Shown piece after piece: positions 10,609-22,202 of a stretch of DNA of 64,000 bases. The stretch spans positions 8,938,765 to 9,002,764 of the forward strand of contig CM048840.1 of assembly GCA_026545765.1 (NCBI GenBank). The letters run 5' to 3'. Source of the DNA: Plantago major. Taxonomy: Eukaryota; Streptophyta; Magnoliopsida; Lamiales; Plantaginaceae. The notes beneath the pieces were generated by a model that ran no database searches, had not been told where the DNA came from, and worked only from the letters and a program-made list of their open reading frames with translations. A program made the translations under genes and the position numbers. Every line of letters begins with the position of its first letter. The first letter of the stretch is position 1.

Positions 10609-10626
10609 TGGCGCAGTCTGTGGGAA
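10609..10626 (+). other. putative primer-binding site
   Basis: TGGCGCAGTCTGTGGGAA starts 2 bp after the LTR. It differs by one base from the corresponding site of the gypsy element at 58686. Confidence 0.6.
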
Positions 10627-10670
10627 ATCGGAGGTATGTTCGATCATTGATTGCCGATTTGTGATCAGCT

Positions 10671-13600
10671 ATGGGTTCAACGAGGTTTGATATCGACAAG
10701 TTTACTGGTTCCAACGATTTTGCTTTATGGAAGATCAAGATGGAAGCAATCTTGATTCAACAAGGTGTTGAGATGGCATTGTTGCCTCGCAGTGAAATTC
10801 CGTGATTCTGAGATCATGAGTTGAAGATTCTCTCAGGCAAGGCTCGCAGCACAATCATTCTAAGTTTGGGAGATGAACCACTACGAGAAGTTGCTAGAGA
10901 GAAAACTGCTGAAGATGTATGGAAGAAGCTAGAATCGTTGTATCAAACACGATCTCTAGCAAGAAGGTTGTTCATGAAATCTCAGCTGTAATCATATAGA
11001 ATGAATCCAAATCGAAATATACTTGAGCAACTTGCTACGTTCAACAAAACTCTCGATGATTTGGATAGCATTGAATATTCAAAGTTGCTTGATGAAGATA
11101 AGGCCATAATTCTACTAAACTCTCTTCCTAAATCTTATGAGAGTATTAGAGATGCTATTACATTCACAGGCCAAAAGAAAGTCACATTAGAAGAGGTTCA
11201 GTGTTTGATCAGGCAAAAGGAGTAGCAAAAGGAGTCAGCTAAGAATGGAGATGTATCTAGTGAAGGCCTCATGGTCAAGAATAACAATTACAGGACAAAG
11301 TCTCAACAACAATTTCGGAGAAACAAATTCAATAAAGATATAAGGAGTAAAGCACCTGTTGGTACTGCAAAAAGAGAGACAAGAATTTGTCATCACTGCA
11401 AGAAACCAGGGCATCTCAAGAAGAATTGTTTCTTACTTAAGAGACAAAAAGAAAATAAATATAGAAGTGGCACTTCTCATGAGTTTGCAGGAAACATTGA
11501 ATATGAAGGTGAAGTTCTGAATATTACTGATGAACAAGCCAGTGATGAGTGGATTTTGGATTCTGGATGCTCATTTAACATATGTCCCTACAAGGAATGG
11601 TTTACAAGGCTAAATGTTAGCTATGGAGGCACAGTGATGATGGGAAATGATATGATATGCAACATACAAGGAGTTGGTGATATCAAGCTCAAAATAAGTG
11701 ATGATTCTGTGAAGCTACTCACAGATGTAAGGTACATACCTGAGCTCAGAAGAAATTTAATTTCTCTTGGTACTTTAGAGAGTAAAGGTTATAAGTTTAG
11801 CTCTAAAATGGTATGCTCACTGTGTTTAACAAGAATGCATCTGCTGTCATGAGTGGTGTTAGAAGGAACAAGCTCTATTATATGAAATGTAGAGTGATTG
11901 CTGGTGATGTATCTGTTGCTAGTGTAAATGAGACAGAGTTATGACATAGGAGAATGGCTCATGTTAGTGAGAAAGGCTTGATTGAATTGCACAAGAAGCA
12001 AGTCTTTGATACCAGTAAAATTGAGAAGCTCAAAACCTATGAGCAATGCATTATGGGTAAATCTAAAAAAAAAAACCCATTCCCAACTGGTATTCATACA
12101 AGTGAAGCTCCCCTAGATTATATTCATTCAAATCTATGGGGACCTGCTAAAGTGCAGACAAATGGTGGAGGTATGTACTTCATGTCTCTAGTAGATGACT
12201 ACACCAGGAGAGTATGGATGTATGTGTTAAAGAATAAGAGTGGTGCTGTCTCAAAGTTTAAAGAGTGATGTGCAGAAGTTGAAAATGAGAAAAGCCTGAA
12301 AGTGAAGGTGTTAAGAACTGACAATGGTCTAGAGTTCTTATCAGGTGAATTTAACAAATTCTACAGTGAGAAAGGTATAAAGAGGCATAGAACAATACCT
12401 GGTACTCCACATCAAAATGGTCTTGTTGAGAGAATGAATAGAACCCTGTTAGAGAGAAGATGCATCATGTTTCAGGCAGGTGTTCCTAAATTATTATGGG
12501 GAGAAGTTGTAACCACTGTGTGTTACTTAGTCAATAAAACACCTTCATCTGCTATACAGATGAAAACACCAGATGAAATGTGGTATGGAGGTGTTAAAGA
12601 CTACTCTCACTTAAGGGTATTTGGTTGTTTAGCCCATGTGCATGTCAGACAGGACAAACTTAAGCCCAGGGCACTCAAGTGTATATTTGTTGGATATCCT
12701 AAAGGAGTGAAGGGCTATAAGTCTGGTGCATTGAGAAAAACTCTCATAAGGTCATTATTAGCAGGGATGTCATGGTTGAAGAATCTGTATTCCCATATAA
12801 AATTGAAGATCATCACCTGACAACTAATATGCATAATTTTAAAGATTCTAAGATTGAAGTGGAGCTCATGAGAGTTAATGATCATGCAAGAGAGAATCAT
12901 GAAGTTGTTAGTGATTCTCATACTCAACAGGATCTGAGTGATATTGATCAACCTAACAATTCACTTGAAAATGAAACATCTCAGAGCTCACCTATAAGGA
13001 ATAATTCAGCTCAGAGATCCCCTATCAGGAATGATGTGTCTCAAAGCCCAACTACTACAACTAGTACTTCTGTACCTGAACAACATGCACCTGAAATTAC
13101 ACAACCAGTTGCAGAGAGGAGAAAATACACTAGAAAGAAGGTGGCACCTGTTGTAACAGATGAAATTAGGAATTTTCAACTGATTTGGGAGGCCTACGCC
13201 CCATAGAAACTGTCTACCTGAGACTGTCCCTTGGCCCGTAGGTCCTGAAGACAGAGAGAAAAGACAACACGGGGCAACTAACATGTATGGTTTCCGTAAC
13301 CTAGTGGCATTTTCACTAAGTACTTGCCAAGATATTGAATATCAGGAGCCACAAGACTTTAAAGAAGCAAGTACATGTGCTCACAAGCAAGAGTGGATGG
13401 TTGCTATGCAAGAGGAGTTGCTATCTCTTGAGAAGAACAAGACATGGGAATTGGTTCCCAAACCAGTGAACAAGAGAATAGTGAACTGTAAATGGATTTA
13501 CAAGAGGAAGATTGAAGTTACTACTATAGAACAAGTGAGGTATAAAGCTAGACTTGTTGCTAGAGGTTTTACACAGAAGGAGGGAGTTGATTATAATGAT

Positions 13601-13755
13601 ATATTCTCTCCAGTAGTCAAGCATACTTCAATAAGGCTTCTATTGGGCATTGTAACTCAATTTAACCTGGAACTGCAACAACTTGATGTGAAAACAACAT
13701 TCTTGCATGGTGATCTTGAAGAAACCATCTATATGTCTCAGCCAGAAGGTTTCAT
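10671..13755 (+). pseudogene. copia Gag-Pol, proximal part (Gag, PR, IN, start of RT)
   Basis: Gag starts at the ATG at 10671 (KFTGSNDFALWKIKME is the usual Gag start region). It stays in one frame to 11852 despite several stops (10803, 10809, 10989, 11223). A CCHC knuckle CHHCKKPGHLKKNC is at about 11392-11435, and the protease motif WILDSGCS near 11550. Integrase spans about 11940-12720: VDDYTRRVW, RTDNGLEF and HQNGLVERMNR are visible, but the first catalytic position reads HSNLWG where the family has HSDLWG. A linker rich in SPIRN repeats (about 12800-13200) leads to RT, with WELVPKP, KARLVARGFTQKEGVDY and LDVKTTFLHGDLEE. The frame then ends at the Sirevirus insertion. Frameshifts lie near 11860-11950, 12720-12770 and 13210-13280. 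Confidence 0.88.
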
Positions 13756-15391
13756 TGTTGGTCCAGATAACGGCAAAGTAAAATACTAGAGGGGGGGGGG
13801 GGGTGAATAGTCTTTTAAAACTTTTGTCGATAAGCACAGTTTCTCAGATATCTGATACTTAATTTCAGAGAGCGGAAGACTTCTGAGATAAGTGCACGTG
13901 TTCAGCAAGATAAGTGTAAGTACTTTGCAATATAAGTAAAACAGGTAATAAACTACAGAAAGTAAATAACACAAGTCTTTTTATAGTGGTATCTGAATGT
14001 GGAGTAATCCTTCAACTAATCCACTTCGGTCTTTCTCAGACCTAGAATCCACTAAGATAAATGAGGTAACCTTACAGATATATTTACTTGATTCCTAAAT
14101 GCACTAGGTTTCCAACCAAGTGTTCCCCCTAAGTTATTTCTCGGCTTTCATAGCCAAGTACTTCCTGTACTCAGAAACCTTTTTGAGCTGTTCCTTAGTT
14201 TCCCAAACTAAGTACTTCCTGTGCTCAATAACCTTGGAGTTATTCCTTAGTTTCCCAAACTAAGTACTTCTTGTACTCCACGCCGAATATGGTGTTGGTT
14301 TTAGGTTTGTTTGTCAGGTGAGCTTCTTAAATAACTTATTCAGTTATTCAGATAGCTCTATGAATCAAGTATACTTAATACACTTTTCAATGTATGGTAT
14401 CTTGTTCTCTACTGACCCAAGTCTATGGTAAGTTTTCAAGAGAATGAAACTTAGATAAGAAATCTTAGTTCAACTCGTTCACAAATAACAATGCTCGTTA
14501 AGGATCAGGACACTTAGAGCTTTTGTGCTACTTAGAATCAAGAGCTTTGGTCGCAACAGAAAGCTTGAAGGTAAGTAGTTTGCTTGAGAGCGCTTGTGTG
14601 AGTATTCAATGTTCAGTGTGTTCTAAGGTATTCTAAGGTGTTCTAAGGTATTCTAAGGTGTGTTCTCAAGCAGTCTAAGTGTTGATATTTATAGATGAAT
14701 TTTGAGTGCCGTTTGAATAGTATCTGTTAGGCTTAAATCAAATTCAAACTATTGATATCTGAATATAATCTTATGTGAGCTTGTCTTCTTCTTCAGAAGC
14801 TACCACTTTTGTTCAGACATTTCTGTCTGCGCATTTAATGTACTGTACTATATTTTGTCCTGTAGTGCCAACGGAACTATGCAAGCTTTCTGAGGCTTTG
14901 GACGTTCTTTTCCAGAGATCATCATAGCTTCAGATACCACTTGTTTGAACAACTTGTTATAATATGTTTCTTTTTCAGAAGCATATTTTATGTCCAAGGT
15001 ATCTGAGTGTAGATATCTGTGGGCACTTTCCTCGTCTCAGAAACCTTTTATTCTCAGATATCTTTTGCAACATGTATGTTTAGAAACACTTGTTTCTTCA
15101 AGATATCTGGACATAGGTTTCTGGAAAACCCTTGTCTTCAGCAATCTTGTGCAGTCTTCAGATCTTCAAATCCGTTGATCTTTTCCTGCTTGGATGCCTT
15201 CTTCTTGGTCTTCTTCAGAAAATAAAAATTACATTTTGAGACCTAACATCCTATACAAGATTTGCTAGAATATCATACTAAGTGAGATTCTTCTTTTACA
15301 GTGTTCAAGTGAACTAAGAGTACTAATCACCTTTCTGAGCTAAGATAAGTCATTAGGTTGCTGATCAAAATCTAAACAGATATTCCTAACA
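13756..15391 (-). repeat. Sirevirus 3' LTR
   Basis: 1636 bp. On the minus strand it starts TGTTAGGAATATC and ends GGACCAACA. TATA-like CTATAAATATC lies near 14684-14696, and 10-bp repeats (TTCTAAGGTR) at about 14618-14662. A G-run of 13 is at 13791-13803 near the LTR's own 3' end. Confidence 0.92.
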
Positions 15392-15410
15392 AATTTCTCC
15401 CATTTTGATC
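15392..15410 (-). other. Sirevirus polypurine tract region
   Basis: On the minus strand AAAATGGGAGAAATT directly precedes the 3' LTR start. Confidence 0.6.
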
Positions 15411-18400
15411 AGTCAACGATGACTATCTGACCTATTACAAATCTGGATGAGGAAACAATCCACCACTTAATCATTTCTTATGATCTTTTAATTCATATAA
15501 CTAAGTGCAGAAAGTAAACATCAACCAAATCACAAGGTGTGATCTTTGCTGATAAGTTATCTTTTATAGAAAATGATATCTGAGAGTAAGTTCATCAGAT
15601 ATGATACAGAGAAAGCTTACAGATAACTTTTTCAAGATTTAACAGAAAAAAGGTCAATCAGCAAAATCACAGAAACTACTTAGTCAAATAGAACAACAGG
15701 AGTTACCAAGCTCCAAGTGAACATTCTAAATGACAAGTCTTCAAGTCTTCAAAAATCTTCAAGTCTTCAAAACAATTCCATGGATCAGTCTGCAAATTTC
15801 CTATCACCAAACCTTTTGATATCATCAGAGTAGTCATAGAGAAGAGTTCTGACAATCATCTCTGTGTCTCTGGCAAATCCACAGACTTCCTTGTAGGTTT
15901 TGGTGGGATTTCTCTTGACAAAATGCTTGACCCACAGATACTTTCCCCACTTCCAGGCATGCTCGATTCTGATATCTGATAGCTTGAAGTATTCATAAAT
16001 GATCTTCAGATAACTGATGTCACCCTTGTATTGATCTTCAGTTAAGTAGAAGGACTCATGGGATTCCACCGCAAGTCTTGCTCTTGTGCCTGTTCCAGTG
16101 ATGTTGAGAATTCTGTGCACATCATCTGGCTTTCCATAAGGACATTCATCAGAGAGGTCCTTCTTCATGGCTTCTGTTCTCTTGATTACTTCAAAATCCA
16201 ACCATGCTTTGATGTGGTTGGTGTTAATCAAGATTGGCTTATCTTTTCTCCATGCCATGAGTTGTTTATGGATTGGTTCTGGAAACCTTGAATTTACCAA
16301 TAAGTGCTTGAGTTCTAGAATCCAGTAGCCATTCTTCTGATTAATGCACCTGTAGACAGAGGAATCATTGTTGGTCTCACATACTCAATCTTGGCTTCTT
16401 CAGGCCTGAGTGGTAGTTGAAGTTTTCTTTGTTCAGCTCTCAGCCTGTTCCTTCTTTGTATAGAATTCTCCTTTGGGGGATTTCTTGAAGAACCACCCTG
16501 GATTGACTTGGTATTTCCAGAGGGTGTTTTAGCTGCTAAAGGCTTTGCAGCTATGGGCTCAGTTAGGCTATCAATTTTCCTTTTTCTGTGAAGAGGAGCT
16601 TCATCTTCATCAGTCTCTTCATCATCATCAAGATTAATTCTTGTGAGACTTTTGCAGCCTTCTTCATTGCCCAGGGATATGATTTGGCCTTCTTCTTCTT
16701 CAGAAGATTCATCAATCCCTCTTACTTGTCTTCTCCTTGGAGCCTTGGTACTCCTTGGAGGTATTTTTGCCATGGCCCTTGTTACCATTGTAGTTTCTTC
16801 AATTGGCTGCTGGGAAGTAGCTACTATTTGCAAAGCAGCTTGATTTGATGAGGATAATCTATTCTGAGTGGTGGCTGGGAAGTTTTCTTATTTCCTCTTC
16901 CTTTCTGAGCGGTACCAACTCTAGATTTCTTCTTTCCTCCCCCCTGATCTTGAGATCCAAATTCTCCCCCCTTAGTCATTGTTGACTGACTAAGTACCAC
17001 AAAGGAATCTGAGAGGGACTCAAAATTCTTTTGCAAGTAGTTGTAGGCAGTGACCAACTTCTAAAGTTCAGCCTTGAGCTCCTGATTTTGTTTGATAAGT
17101 CCATTTTCCTTATCAGTGAGCTCTGCCAATGGGCCTAGTGTGGCATCTGCTTTTCCAACAGTGTAACTTGCCTCATGAAAAGCTTTTTCAGCTAGTGAAA
17201 CATCATCGTCTCTTACCATTCCCAGATCCTTCTGAGCAATGATCATACTGGTTGTTCTCTGAGTGATGAGCTCAGTGAATTTCTGCATATCTGAGGGGAC
17301 GGAGGCAATTACATCTTTGTTTTGTGAAGACATCTCCCTTTTAAGTTGTGCCAAAACTTGATATCTATTCATATATTCATGGGAGTGGACATTTGGCAGT
17401 TTGTTGAAAACTTCTGGAGCAATTAGCTTCCTTTTAAGATGAGAAACCGTCAAGTGTTCATTGCGGTGTGCTGCCAAAGTCTTGTCTTCTTCATCATCTG
17501 AGTCATCAGCCCAGTGATCTCCATCCTCTTGGACATTCTCAAGATTTTCCAGTCCAGCAACCATCTCAGATATGGGCTTCTTTCCTTTCTGAGAGGAGGA
17601 TGGTATGTCTTTTGCTGGTGATGCAGGCTTAGCATCATGCTTTTCTTTAGATACTTCTTCAGTATCTAATTCCTTAGCAATAGCATTTATAGCATCCTGG
17701 AGCTCTTTAACCTCAGAGTAAGCTACTGTCTCTTGTAAGTATTGATCTTGTAGTTGATTGAGCTTATCTCTGGATTTAACTAGCTCTTCTTCAAGTTGAA
17801 GATGGAGCTGTTGCTCTTCTTCCAACAGTTGTTTGAGTTGAGCAGTTCTGGTTTGAGTATTTAATATCTTTTGAGTTGTTTCCTCAGAGTGCTCAACTAC
17901 TTGTTCAGTAGTGTCTTTTTGTTGTTGGGATAGCTGTGAAGGATGAGTGGATTTCTGAGGAGATGGAGGAGGGGATTGCTGTGATGTCCTCTCAGTGTGC
18001 TTTTCAGCAGCTGAGGCATTGTTTCCTTGTGCAATTCCTCCTGTCCCTGGTGCAGGGGCATCATCATCCGTCATATCATCATCATTCTTTTTGTGATGGT
18101 CAGAGGGAGGTTCATCAAAGTTATTCTCATCTATTTCTTCCTCCTCATCGTTTTCAGATACAAGATTAATCACTTTAGGAATAGTGATCTTCTGCCCATT
18201 AACCTCTTCTTGTTCAGAAGGAATAAATTGTAGTGTCTGGGGCAGGACTGGCTTGAATGCCATCTGCAATCTTGTCTGACCATCTGCATGTTTGAAGGCT
18301 TGCACCAATTTGTGTGCCACTTTCTTGGAAAAATCCTTATGCATTAGGGTCGCAACCTGATATTGTTCTGTAGGGAACATTGCATGGATGTAGTTTTCCA

Positions 18401-18584
18401 GATCAAGAGCTCGTGCTCGTCTTGTTGGTTGATCTGTGATTCTCAGTATTTCAGAGAGATCAGAGCACCTTAACCTCTGCCATTTCTTGAAGCATTGAAT
18501 ATACTTTGGCAAGGTATGAGTCTTGAAGAAGTGAAGAAGGTTCTCATAGTCATCATTTGACTCCTTCTTGGCACTACTTTGAGC

Positions 18585-18662
18585 CTGAAAGAAAGAGTTT
18601 TGAATTAGTTTCAAAACTTGTGTAGATATCTGAGTTTTAGAGTAGTCAAGTATCTGTGTTAC
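18585..18662 (-). other. candidate intron 5 of env-like region (78 bp)
   Basis: Donor GCACAG|GTAACACA, acceptor CTCTTTCTTTCAG|GCTCAA; phase 0. The preceding exon (18782-18663) is 120 nt. Removing this intron brings the reading frame into the long 18584-17061 exon. Confidence 0.7.
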
Positions 18663-18782
18663 CTGTGCAACAGCAACAGGCTCAGAGGGTTGGACTACTG
18701 AGGTTCCAGGTGCCTCAGATATCTGGATATGAGGAGGAGACTTGGAAGTCTGATCCTCAGCATCCTCTCTTTCTTTTTGAAC

Positions 18783-18865
18783 CTGAGAATAGGATACAAC
18801 AAAACACTTAGAAATTTATCAGGAGAAAAATTCTTAGACAGTTTGATATCTGAGATGTCAATTAC
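18783..18865 (-). other. candidate intron 4 of env-like region (83 bp)
   Basis: Donor GTGGAG|GTAATTGA, acceptor CCTATTCTCAG|GTTCAA; phase 0. The preceding exon (19018-18866) is 153 nt. Confidence 0.68.
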
Positions 18866-19018
18866 CTCCACAGTAGGAGGCTCAGATACTTGTCTCTCAG
18901 AAACTTGTACAGTTTCTGGTATTTTCTCGGGTGATGAAGGTTTGGTGGCCTCATCAATTTCCATTGGTTGAGGGGATTGAGTGGGCAACTCCCCAGCAAC
19001 TTCTACTTCTGTTTGAGC

Positions 19019-19099
19019 CTATGAGTAGAAAGTGTTGTATTTAGAAAGATGATCAGAGTAATATCGTAGAGAATATAGATATCTGAAATAAATGAATAC
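19019..19099 (-). other. candidate intron 3 of env-like region (81 bp)
   Basis: Donor GAGAAG|GTATTCAT, acceptor TCTACTCATAG|GCTCAAAC. The preceding exon (19209-19100) is 110 nt, one short of a codon multiple because of an apparent 1-bp deletion. Confidence 0.65.
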
Positions 19100-19209
19100 C
19101 TTCTCAATAGAAGGCCAGATACTTGTTCCTCAGAGACTTTGTGAGTCTCTGGTTGATTCTCTGATGAGTTAGGCTTCTCAGCCTTATCATTTTCCTTCTC
19201 AGTTGGAGC

Positions 19210-19288
19210 CTATTAGAAACATCCACTTGATTAGTTAAGTGAATTAACAAATATCTAAAAAGTAATTTCTTAGGGAATTCTCTATCAC
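19210..19288 (-). other. candidate intron 2 of env-like region (79 bp)
   Basis: Donor CTACAG|GTGATAGA, acceptor TTTCTAATAG|GCTCCA; phase 0. The exon before it (19393-19289) is 105 nt. Confidence 0.65.
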
Positions 19289-19393
19289 CTGTAGCACAGG
19301 CTCAGATTCCTTAAGAGGTGAGGTAGTAGCCTCCTTCTCAGTCTCTGAGGCAAGCTTTTCAGCTTCCTCTTGTTCTTTTGTTTCTAATTCAGC

Positions 19394-19468
19394 CTGTAAC
19401 AAAGAATTTTTATTAGTTAACAAGACAGAAAACACAAAGAGATTCACAAGTACAAACCATTCAGCTAC
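19394..19468 (-). other. candidate intron 1 of env-like region (75 bp)
   Basis: Minus strand GCTCAG|GTAGCTGA at the donor and TTTGTTACAG|GCTGAA at the acceptor; phase 0. Confidence 0.65.
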
Positions 19469-21364
19469 CTGAGCAATGTCAGGCTGAGTAGTCTCTGAGA
19501 CTTGTGACCCTTCCATGAGTTGGTCTCGTTGTTCCAGTGTTGCTTATTTGTTGGAAGTTTGAGGTACTTCAACCTTTTACTGAGTGGCTAACTCAGTTGC
19601 CTCCCCTGGTTGATCACTCTGAGTAGGTGTCTCAGTTTGATCCCTCTCTTGGAGTTGGGGAACCTGCTCATTTGCAGGATTTTCTTCAGCATACTGCAAT
19701 GCTGGCATGTCAAAATGAAATTCATTTACCATTTCATCAACCACTTGTGGCTGTTGTGGTTGTCTGGAAGCAGACGTTTGAGCATTTGAGAGCTCTTCCA
19801 GATCTTTAAGTGTGGCGTTGACATCAGTGTCAGCCAATACTAGGTCACCACTCATCAGGGCTTCTTGAAGTTGTGCATATGTGATCGTCACGATGGTGTG
19901 ATGGCACCAACAACCTTTGCTATAGGTGCTTTTCAAAGAACTGTGGTGTAGGTTCTTCTTCAGATACCTCTACACCAGTTACTATTTCAGTAACCTTAGC
20001 CCTTTTCGATTTTTCTAGGACTTGAGAGATGACTAGTTCATCATCTTCATCATCAGAGCTTTCATCAAGATTAGGGCGATTGGTCCATAATTCCTGCGGT
20101 TTCTGCAGATAGGGCTTGGTATCTTTCACCACTTTTGGCAGTATTTATGAGTTCATCAGCAAGGCTTTCTGTAATAGTCTTCACATTTCTGAAAGCACTT
20201 TCTCTTGCTGAGTCTACTTGTTCAGTAGTCAATACCTCTTTTGCAGCATTGATGAGTTCATCTGCATTTATGAGTTCATCGGCCGCTACGGCAGGTATCT
20301 GGGAATCGACAACCTCAATGGGTGTGCCTTCTGATTTGCCAGCAGACTTCTTCCGTGAAGTTCTAGGCTTCTTGGTCGCAACTTTTCCCTCAGATACATC
20401 TTCAATCTTTCGCTTCTTGGAACCTTTCTGAGATCCAGTAACCTTTTTCATCATGTTTGTATACTCATATTTGTAGAGTAGGTTACTGTTGGCAATATCT
20501 GCCCTCTCTCTGAGCTCAATGCCAAGACATTCCAATAAGTAGCATATCTTCAGACCATAGCTTACTGTGGCCTTTGGCTTAGCAAGTCCCTTAGCGATTG
20601 TAGGCTCAAAGCCTTGAATCTTCTTCACAAATTTTATGAAGGCGTACTTCCCCCAATTAAAAGGGTTTTCCAGCCTTTTGTCTTGTTGTTGTAGCAAGAA
20701 CATCATCATCCAACGTTCTTGGCTTATTATCCGTCACCTCCTTGTAGACCATCAAAGCATCTGTGAAGAATGCATGCCAACACATCCCAGTGAACCAACA
20801 AATGTCTGGTTCTGATGTCAGCAAGCTTGAAATCAGTGGGTGTATCTGATTTTTCAAGATCACACACGTCAGACATTGCTTTTACACCTTCAAGGAGATC
20901 ATCATCCTTGGTGTCTATTTCAAAATCCTTTCCAAGATTTTGAAGTTCAAACAACTTGCCAAAAGTTGTCAAGTCCAGAAGGATTTCCTTTCCTTGTCTG
21001 AAGTCTTTATAGACACTATTGCAGTGCCTTCAGAAACACAGGATATAATCCTGGAGTTATTGTAGAATTCTAACACATTTAGTGAAGAGATTCCACTGGG
21101 AAGAGCAGATAGAAAACCCTTGATTTGTGCCTTTTAAAGCATGTCAAGGATCAGTTTCCTATCGGCTTGGTTTTCAACAGCAGCCGTGAGGTATTCCTCA
21201 ATCATGGCACCACCCCAAATCATCCTGTGATTTGAAGTCCAATGATCGGGATTAAAGTTTCCTACCAATCGATTGTTTACTATCACCAACTCTGGTGCTT
21301 GCTTTTCAGCAGTACCAGTGATAGAAGATTGGGGTTTCTGTGTAGACGAACGCTTAGGAGCCAT

Positions 21365-22202
21365 CTCTTTATATAGTGTAAGTTTTTCGAAGTTTGGGTT
21401 AGAGATTAGTGATTCTTTGCAGAAAAACTAACAGAGATTTGCAGAGGTTGAAGAAATTTGCAGAGAAATAGAAGAAGATAATTTTGTTATTCTTGTGCAA
21501 GTCTGTATGTTGGATTAGGCGAAAGTAATTTCTTTTGCCAAAATCCCATATATATAGCAATGTAATCTCCACAGACATATACATACAAAATTGATTTTGT
21601 GTGTAAGTATCTGTGAATTGCAGGCAGGCGTGAGTAAAAGCTTGTTCGGCATTAAATGCATAGTGGGCCCTGTCAGAATTTCACGATCCACTATTCGAGA
21701 GTTAATCTCTGCCGTAAAGATCAATCACCCAATTCATCAAGGGTCACCATTGCTTCTTCAGCAATGATCACAATCAACAAATGTAATTGTGTCCGTTTAA
21801 TGAATTTTGGCTATTAGCTATCTGAATCACATTTCTCTGTGTGCCTAAGAACACTGTTTGCATCTGAGTCTATCTTACACTTAGTATTTGTCCAAGTTTT
21901 ACACAAAGATAGTAATGATACAAATTTCAAGAGAGTAGTTGAATGCAGTCAGCTGTACTATTCTCTTTTGTGTTCCCCCTCACTGAGTGATCTAGATATC
22001 TGAGTACCCGTCTCAGAGATCTTTAAATAGCCATTTTACCCTTTAGCCTTTGGTTTCTGGATACCCGTTCCAGATTCCTCTTCTCTGGATACCCGTTCAG
22101 ATTTCTCTTCTCTCTTCTTTGATATCTCTTTTCTGAACTTTTTCAGTTCTTTGGTAACTCCATTAGTCCAAGACTGTGTCTTAAGGCTAAGAATCTACTT
22201 TC
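21365..22202 (-). other. spacer between Sirevirus pol and env-like gene
   Basis: Non-coding on the element strand. It could be a leader or hold a splice acceptor for a subgenomic env-like mRNA, but no single site stands out. Contains TAGATATCTGAG near 21993. Confidence 0.4.

Larger units (their letters stand above)
15785..21364 (-). pseudogene. Sirevirus env-like region, multi-exon, degenerate
   Basis: Lies between pol and the 3' LTR, the env-like position of Sireviruses. It starts at ATG 21364 (MAPKRSSTQKPQ). A first part (to about 20070) includes GISSLNVLEFYNNSRI, TTFGKLFELQNLGK and WGKYAFIKFVKK, resembling a plant transposon-associated domain common in such ORFs; that likeness is from memory of the family. 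Low-complexity acidic sequence and five small introns (18585-19468) follow. A 500-residue part with coiled coil (QLKQLLEEEQQLHLQLEEEL near 17850) comes next, then a basic/acidic linker, then a C-terminal part with WKWGKYLWVKHFVKR (about 15940). Several frameshifts and stops interrupt it. No transmembrane helix is evident, so env-like is a positional label only. Confidence 0.7.

Noticed and set aside
15785..21364. A true viral envelope protein
   Set aside because: The position fits env-like ORFs, but no signal peptide, cleavage site or transmembrane helix is visible, so only a positional label is used.
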